Assembly (NCBI GenBank): GCA_963931865.1
Contig: OZ007510.1
Location: forward strand, 10,326,993-10,390,992
Direction of reading: 5' to 3'
Source: Axinella damicornis
Taxonomy: Eukaryota; Porifera; Demospongiae; Axinellida; Axinellidae
DNA: 64,000 nt
Positions 58,501-64,000 of this stretch are shown piece after piece (position 1 is the stretch's first letter; each line of letters opens with the position of its first letter). A model generated the notes under the pieces. The model did not search any database and was not told the origin of the DNA. It worked only from the letters and a program-made list of their open reading frames with translations. The position numbers were made by a program, and so were the translations under genes.

Positions 58501-60577
58501 GATGATAGGGGGCCGCATTCAAAGATCAAAGCTAGATAGCTATATGTGAACTGAATTGGATTCTTTGTACCCACGCTGCTCAGTACACCACGTACCTCAC
58601 ATATTTGTTGAAGTTACAGTATGAGCATAGCTGTGAACAGTACGGCCACTGCAATAAAATTAGTGTGTGTGAATTAATATCTCATACACAGAAACGAGTT
58701 TGGTTAGGGGCATCCCCAAACCATTAAAGGATGTGCGAATTAATATATCATGCACAGAAACTAGTTTAGTTACATGTAGGGGCATCCCCAAACCATTCAA
58801 GCCATTGGGTGCATTAAAAGATCTCATGCACAGAAACGAGTTTGCTTAGGGGCATCTCGGGATCCCCAAACCATTACACTTGAAGTAACATTAAAGTAAT
58901 GTCAAGTTTTGATCCCCCCCCCCCCCCCCCCCCCCCCCGTCATACAGCATGGTGTTTTGCTACAAACTACAGTGATGAAACAAAGCTGCCGACAGACATG
59001 ACAAGTGAGGTGGTTAGACACCTCGAGTCATGTTTGCACAACACAATAACAATACCCCCCAACACACGTACACACGTACACACACACACACACACACACA
59101 ATGACATTCTTTTCTTTGGAGAAGTCAAGGAGAATTATCCTTAAGGTAGCAGATACCCCTTTACGTTAGGTTACCTTTTTTGGCCCCCAACGTTTAAAGG
59201 TAACCTAACGTAAAGGGGTGTCTGCTACCTTAAACGTCGGGGGCCCCCGACGTTTAAAGGTAACCTAATGTAAAGGGGTATCTGCTACCTTAAGGTACCC
59301 CTTTAACCCTTTAAGCCCCATTGACGTCTATAGGCGTCATTTAGACCCTATGCACTTGTAGGGCTTCTCGTCAGTCCAAAAAGTGACCAAAAAAGCTTCA
59401 AGCGGGGGGGTATCGAAAGGGGGGGCGGCATGTCATGGGCGTTTTTTGATTTTAATGAGATTCATTGACCCGAGGATTTTTGATTCTAATGATATTCATA
59501 GACCCCACCCAGGGCCTCAAGAAAACATGCAAATTGGTGGTGTAAAGTGTGCCATCAGTCAGATCTGGCCCAAGTTTAGGGAAATGCTGGGCGAAAATCC
59601 GGCTGACATCCACCTTTGACCTCCAATTGCTGGGCTTGTGGGGGGTCATGAATATCATTAACGGTATTGCCAGAGGGGTCTCTCCATGTGTGTGGGCCCC
59701 ACCAAGTTTGGCCGCTGAGCAGCGAATGCTGTGGGAGAGGAGTACCTACGAAAGTGGTGTGCGCTGAATGCATGAAAATGTGTGGTCTTGGTGGGAAGAA
59801 TTCGGTGGTTAAAGGGTTAAGGGGTATCTGCTACCTTAAGGTAGCAGATACCCCTTTACGTTAGGTTACGTTAGGTTACGTTAGGTTACCTTTAAACGTA
59901 ACCTAACGTAACGTAAAGGGGTATCTGCTACCTTAAGCAACAAATCACCCAGGCGTCTGTAAACACTGGCTGGACTGGACTCACCAAATCTGTAAAATGC
60001 CTTTTTCAGTGTAGGACAGAAGCTAAGCATACTTATTCATTCACTAAGGTTGCTTGCATAGCCTGCTTTCGTGTCTTTCCTCAAGTCGGTATCGAGAGGT
60101 CAAAGGTCACATGCATATTTAATGAGCTTCAGCAAAATGCGCTTCAGTCACAGTATTATTTCAGTCAGTATTATTTGTTTTCTATTTCTGCAGTAAATAA
60201 ATGCTCTTCAAATTAAGCTTATTAAATATGCACGTGACTTTTTGACCTCTACCGACTTGAGGAAAGACACGAAAGCAGGCTATGCAAGGAAATAAGTATG
60301 CTTAGCTTCTGTCCTACACTGACAGATGTTTGGGTGAGTCCAGTCCACTCCACCAGTCCAGTGAATAAAGACACCCCTAGCTAGCTAGCTATAGCTACAG
60401 CCCAGCACATGCAGCAACACACACATGAATGTAGACAGTTCCTCTTCTGCTCTTTGTTTCTGCAACACTTGAATCACACCCTTCCACAACCACAGAAGAA
60501 CAGCAGAGTCCTCTCACTCTCCACGGCAATGCAGCAGCAGTAGTATGAGCAGCAGACCTAGTCGCCCACACTTGCAT
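51838..60577 (-). CDS. RSAD1: Radical SAM domain-containing protein 1 (HemW-like), at least 16 exons
   Basis: Heme-handling radical SAM protein, normally mitochondrial. Exons in coding order (minus): 60577-60425, 58648-58596, 58293-58187, 57049-56917, 56782-56737, 56050-55989, 55851-55746, 54009-53917, 53418-53368, 53285-53232, 53106-53043, 52952-52940 (13-nt microexon), 52797-52731, 52437-52382, 52071-52017, 51944-51838. Phases agree throughout (1,220 nt, 406 codons plus 2 nt). Motifs: Arg-rich, acid-poor N-terminus fitting a mitochondrial presequence; [20 protein letters not shown] with the CxxxCxxC 4Fe-4S site; YFGGGTPS; VTLEANPTS; TRLSLGVQSLND; FPGKTSMDMIFGRP; HMSLYQLTVEEGTPL; VQYEISNFAR; HNMSYWTGVDYIGIGPGAHS; LGHG; LEEVIATSMRTSQGLT. 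This follows the human RSAD1 order. The last exon is tentative (see 51668-51780). Exon 13 fits by phase but is weakly family-like. Confidence 0.88.
53146..53180. mobile_element. TAGCCTCA micro-hairpin with 8/9 TSD
   Basis: 35 bp. TAGCCTCATTCCCA and CTGGGAACGAGGCTG are the ends. The flanks GTGAACTGC and ATGAACTGC match at 8 of 9. It lies in RSAD1 intron 10, 40 bp from the exon 11 acceptor. Confidence 0.8.
53733..53821. mobile_element. TAGTCTCG hairpin with perfect 9-bp TSD GGCCAAGAC
   Basis: 89 bp. TAGTCTCGGTCCCTGACC and GGTCTGGGAACGAGACTA are the ends. GGCCAAGAC occurs at 53724-53732 and 53822-53830. RSAD1 intron 8. Confidence 0.9.
55300..55600. repeat. Interspersed repeat with (GACA)n tail and GGCGGGGCGAGGTT end
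   Basis: GACAGACAGACAGACA at 55523-55550 is followed by ACTAGAACCTCCCCCGC and GCGGGGCGAGGTT, a small GC hairpin. It resembles the 10.3-kb and 16.8-kb GTCT-containing repeats. RSAD1 intron 7. Confidence 0.55.
56096..56714. mobile_element. TIR element filling RSAD1 intron 5
   Basis: 28-bp ends ATACCGTATAGCGGGAAAAT and ATTTTCCCGCTATACGGTAT are perfect inverted repeats, followed by TTGGCGGG and several ATCGCCAAATT motifs. No ORF. It occupies 619 of 686 intron bases. Confidence 0.9.
58660..58890. repeat. Three tandem ~80-bp units in RSAD1 intron 1
   Basis: Each unit has ATCTCATGCACAGAAACGAG (or close) then GGGGCATCCCCAAACCATT. Spacing is about 75-85 bp. Confidence 0.85.
59141..59936. mobile_element. 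TTAA-flanked palindromic element hosting a second TTAA element
   Basis: The ends TTAAGGTAGCAGATACCCCT and AGGGGTATCTGCTACCTTAA carry ACGTTAGGTTA repeats inside. The same end sequence recurs internally, suggesting earlier nesting. The element at 59307-59816 splits it. Confidence 0.8.
59307..59816. mobile_element. piggyBac-like MITE with TTAA TSD, 510 bp
   Basis: TTAA at 59303-59306 and 59817-59820. TIRs CCCTTTAAGCCCC and GGTTAAAGGG. It shares ~490 bp with the truncated copy at 10.95 kb. TTAA targets and CCCTTT-like ends are typical of piggyBac. Confidence 0.85.
59957..60363. mobile_element. Palindromic MITE with ~150-bp arms
   Basis: The left arm starts GGCTGGACTGGACTCACC and includes CAGTGTAGGACAGAAGCTAA and CTTTCCTCAAGTCGGTA. 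The right arm holds the complements and ends GGTGAGTCCAGTCCACTCC. A partial copy is at 640-950. Confidence 0.85.
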
Positions 60578-60950
60578 GGTGGGGATTAATAGGAATTGTT
60601 ATTCCGCGGATCTTGGCCCGGGTTCGGGAGAGATGAGTGCATGTGATGGATTCTGGCAGTCTGCAGATGTATTATAAACTGCGAGGTGGGCCAACTGAAG
60701 GTACTGTCATGTAATTGTATATCACTGTGTTGTGTGAGAGAGACGTAGTAGAGAAGAGACTAATTTGTCTGTTGCTTGCAAGTTTACATCGATCTGTTGA
60801 TCAATTCACAGACTGCCTTGGAGTCATAGATTGATTCATAGATCTATTTGCAGGTCAATTGATATATGGACTGATTCACTGATGGATTAATTTGCACATT
60901 AATTTTATCCACAGATTGTAATATTCATGGATCATATCAATAGACCCATT

Positions 60951-61228
60951 GCAAGGGGGTGACACTCCCATACGCGCTGTAGTCAGAGCTGCGACCGGGC
61001 TTATCAGCAAATCTTGACCCCGTATACTAAGGAAAGGCTGCAGTCGCTACGCATTCTTCCGTATACTATCGGCGGTCAAGCGGTCAACGGCTGAAATACA
61101 GCGCAGTCAAACGGTCAAGAGTCTTTTTGCGATGCGGTCAAGCGGTCAAGCAGCATAATGACGGTCAAGATTTCTTGACCCCGGTCGCAGCTCTGACTAC
61201 GGAGTCAATGGGAGTGTCACCCCCTTGC
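60951..61228. mobile_element. TIR element, GCAAGGGGGTGACACTCCCA ends
   Basis: Perfect 20-bp ends, and second inner arms GTAGTCAGAGCTGCGACCGG with complement at 61181-61200. The interior repeats GCGGTCAA several times. Candidate flanking repeat ATTGCA. Confidence 0.85.
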
Positions 61229-62237
61229 ATTGCACATGACGTCATCATGGCAGCTAATATTTGTGTTTGTGGAGATAACAGCTTCTATGGAGATCTCGGC
61301 AAATGCAGTCATGCACCAACAATGCAGTCATGCACCAACAATGCTTCTAGTATGTGTTGAATTGAGATTGATATGTAGGCTATTAAAGCTATACAAGTGT
61401 AACAAGTGAGTCTTTAAAAGACTTGATGTGTCTCGGCACGACTTGGTATCAGCTAGAATCATGCAGAGGACATGGCAGCTGCTTAACCCTTTATTATGAC
61501 TGCAAAACCTGTTAGCTACGAGACTTTCAGCTCAAGTGAGCGTCAATATCCTTGGAGGTTCTGTGTGAGCAAGGGGTGGGTCAGGAATGTTCACCCAAAG
61601 GGTGAAAGCAGTCTGGGCTTGATGTGTAGTCAACACCTTGGCCAATTCTTTCAGCACTTATCTATAGGCCTATAGCTAGCTAGCTAGAGCTGAGTGAGCT
61701 TTAGTATGCACTTGGGATGGCTGAGTGCAGCACACTGGATGGGCCAGTGAGTATTCATTGTCCTGAATTCATTGTCCTGAATTAAGTATTAGAGCTATGT
61801 AGCAGCAGTCTTGGTAAGAGGATTCATGAGCAGCCATTCAAACCCATAATCAATTTTGAAGATCTACTTGCAGGCTATAAATACGTTTGACACCCTATTA
61901 AGGGTGTAGAGCATGCATGCAGCACTTGCGCGGGCGCATTGCGAAAAGCGACGTACCACGTACGTACGTACGCACGTACGTACGTACGTACCTACGCATC
62001 CAGCACTGTGTCTCGGCACTTCGGTGCCGAGACAAAAATGTATGGAGATAAAACAGTTCAGTATACAACCCCATCTTACATATCTTTTCCACACATGTAT
62101 AATGAGAAAAGTATGTAGGGTGTTGTATACTGAACTGTATACTGAACTGTTTTATGCCATCATCCCTTCTTATTTTTTGCTGTTCTGCTATCCCTACATC
62201 TCCATACATTTTTAATGTTTTTTACACTTGTTTACGT
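61229..62237. other. Intergenic stretch with simple repeats and a MITE fragment
   Basis: No gene recognised. Holds a CAGTCATGCACCAACAATG duplication (61305-61343), (ACGT)n near 61957-61992, the GTCTCGGC hairpin (62012-62034) and a MITE fragment (62040-62236) related to 20819-21250. Confidence 0.6.
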
Positions 62238-62326
62238 AACTCTTTGTAGCAGCATCTAGAACGGGCCCTGGCCCTAATATACCCTAACCCATTGCCCTAC
62301 TTCCTGCCGGACCAATATCCACTCAC

Positions 62327-63830
62327 CCTTGAGTCCCACTTGCTCAGGTCTCCTTCCCGGAGGAAATCCCCGTCACAAGGGGTGGATTCAACCTCTTAGG
62401 GTGCCCCATTGGTCCTCCATCACATTGTGAGGCTGCCATTTCAGAATCAAAGAACACTCACCAAACTCGCAGCCTACAAGATTTGCAGATGGAGACCACT
62501 ATCCTCCGCTCCTGTCTTTCTCTCCCCAAAGTGGCCTTTGCCCTACGCACCTGCCCACCTAACTACATCAAGGCTGCCACAGACGCGTTTGATGACACCA
62601 TGTTTGAGTCCTTGTCTGATCTGGCAGGGTGCCCTCTGTCACAGTGGGCTTGGCTGAAAGCCTCTCTCCCAAGCTCTCTAAGGGGTCTGAACATCCAACG
62701 GGCTTCTCTCCATGCCCCTGCCGCCTTCATCAGCTCCCTCACTCAATCCAGACCACTCGTTGCCAGGATCCTGGGTCACGGTCCAGAAGCTTCCCACCAT
62801 CTAACTCCCGCCCTCTCAGACTTTGCGGCTGCTGTGCGGAGGGAAGATTGGCTCACCATCGAAAATGTGGATGTCCCCCTCAGACAGCATTTTCTCTCCC
62901 GCTGTCACGAAACATCTTTCAATCTCCTTGTATCTGGGGCTCCCAATACCCGCTCGAAGGCGCTGGCCCTCTCCACGGCCATCCTGCATGCTGGAGATTG
63001 GTTGAACGTAGTGCCATCAAAGGCTCTCGGCCTCCACCTCCATGACTGGGAGTTCCGCCTGTGTCTGCAATATTGGCTGGGTCTTCAACTGGCTAGGGAG
63101 GGGTCATGTTGTACAATTTGCCGAGCTCCAGCTGACGCCATGGGTGACCATCAAGTGGGTTGTGGTGGGAACGGAGACAGAATCCATAGGCATGACTCAA
63201 TCAGGGATGCAGTATTCTCAGCAGCTCAGTCGGCTGCTCTTGCGCCCCGGAAAGAAGTGCCCAGTTTGATCCCCGGTTCCAGTAGCCATCCGGCCGATGT
63301 GTATCTCCCAAACTGGACGAGGGGCCAACCAGCAGCTCTGGACGTAATGGTCATGTCTCCTCTGCAGCAGCTCACCTTGCAAGGCCGGGGCTGCTTCCAC
63401 ACAAGGCCACGCCCTGTCAGTCGGTGCAACAAGGAAGAATGCCATCCACGCTGATCCCTGTCATGATGTGGGGGTAACCTTCGATTTCATTCCCCTAGTA
63501 GTGGAGACTCTGGGGGACTGGAGCAATGAGGCCGCTCGCACCATCTCCAACATTGGCCGCCTTTTGGGGCAACGGTTGGGACAGACCCTGCCATCTCCAC
63601 CCGCCACTTGTTCCAGAGACTAGGCATTGGCTTGTGGAAAGGAAACGCTACCTTGTGGGTGCGCCGCCTCCCAGTGAACTCTCCCAGGGTGGACAGGGTC
63701 GTGTAAACTGTTTCTCTTTTTATTTTCCTGTTCCTATTTTTGGCCATTTGTAAACTTTCACTGATTATTCTTGCTAAAAAAAGAAAGAAAAAAATAAGAA
63801 AAAAATAAAAATAAACAAAAGCTCTGCCCT
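62327..63830 (+). pseudogene. 5'-truncated, frameshifted non-LTR retrotransposon (reverse transcriptase C-terminal part) with A-rich 3' tail
   Basis: A reading frame open from about 62327 to 63454 gives NLLGCPIGPPSHCEAA, then LPKVAFALRTCPPNYI, SLPSSLRGLNIQRASL, and a Cys/His end CCTICRAPADAMGDHQVGC..GDRIHRHDSIRD, HPADVYLPNW, AALDVMVMSPLQ. This order is typical of the region after the RT core in LINE-type ORF2s. After ~63385 the family-like sequence moves to another frame (GHALSVGATRKNAIHA, PLVVETLGDW, NIGRLLGQRLG), so it is frameshifted. The A-rich tail at 63774-63830 fits a LINE 3' end. The RT catalytic motif is absent (5' truncation). Confidence 0.8.
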
Positions 63831-63939
63831 AGCAACGAGCGTCCGCGTCATGGCTACGCCTCGTTTTCATTAGCAACAGTTGAAAATGGCTGTGCTGTGT
63901 AACATGAACGCACTAGCGGCTAGCCCCAGGAACGTTGCC

Positions 63940-64000
63940 ATCTGTTCTGCTATCCCTACATCTCCATACATTTTTAATGTTTTATACACTTGTTTACCTC
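63940..64000. mobile_element. MITE fragment at window end
   Basis: TCTGTTCTGCTATCCCTACA onward matches 62175-62236 nearly base for base. It belongs to the family of the 20819-21250 MITE and runs off the window. Confidence 0.7.

Overview
The window looks like animal nuclear DNA, most likely from a sponge (demosponge). The genes are spliced with GT-AG introns, the gene spacing is compact, and one gene is a beta-helix plus multi-TM protein of a type I associate with sponge genomes. The space between and inside genes is packed with small inverted-repeat DNA transposons, hairpins and minisatellites. The organism call is inference. I found no bacterial operon logic, CRISPR array, rRNA or recognisable tRNA.

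Layout. (1) About 4.0-24.0 kb, plus strand: the last six exons of a cytochrome P450 of mitochondrial-clan type. Its introns are huge (up to 8.2 kb) and filled with nested transposons. The N-terminal exons were not found. (2) 27.0-30.7 kb, plus: an essentially single-exon gene for a secreted beta-helix ectodomain joined to a C-terminal multi-TM domain, with one +1 frame break near the end. A decayed relative lies just downstream (31.4-31.9 kb). (3) 32.3-33.1 kb, minus: an intronless class I SAM methyltransferase, head-to-head with (4) 33.3-48.0 kb, plus: a 21-exon gene whose exon phases all close to an 861-residue protein. That protein has a proline-rich N-terminus, a Cys4 zinc site, a vWA domain with complete MIDAS and a Sec23/24-like region, as in the non-GTPase part of metazoan 'circularly permutated Ras protein 1'. 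(5) 49.1-50.0 kb, plus: an intronless type II membrane glycosyltransferase-like protein. (6) 51.7-60.6 kb, minus: RSAD1 (HemW-like radical SAM protein), reassembled from 17 exons including a 13-nt microexon. (7) 62.3-63.8 kb, plus: a 5'-truncated, decayed non-LTR retrotransposon with an A-rich tail.

The most unusual signal is a family of tiny near-palindromic hairpins (35-107 bp) with ends TAG[C/T]CTCGTTCCCAG. Several are flanked by 9-bp target-site duplications, three of them perfect. In the vWA-gene intron at 38.4-39.0 kb, twelve 47-bp tandem units each equal one 38-bp hairpin plus its 9-bp duplication. This is direct sequence evidence that a minisatellite arose from a micro-transposon. Other notable points are minisatellites built on splice-acceptor sequence, an intron that is about 90% transposon, nested insertions with a visible empty-site allele, and six poly(C)/poly(G) runs of 30-34 bp.

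The genes do not form one pathway. RSAD1 and the P450 both concern heme or mitochondria only loosely, and I infer no functional cluster.
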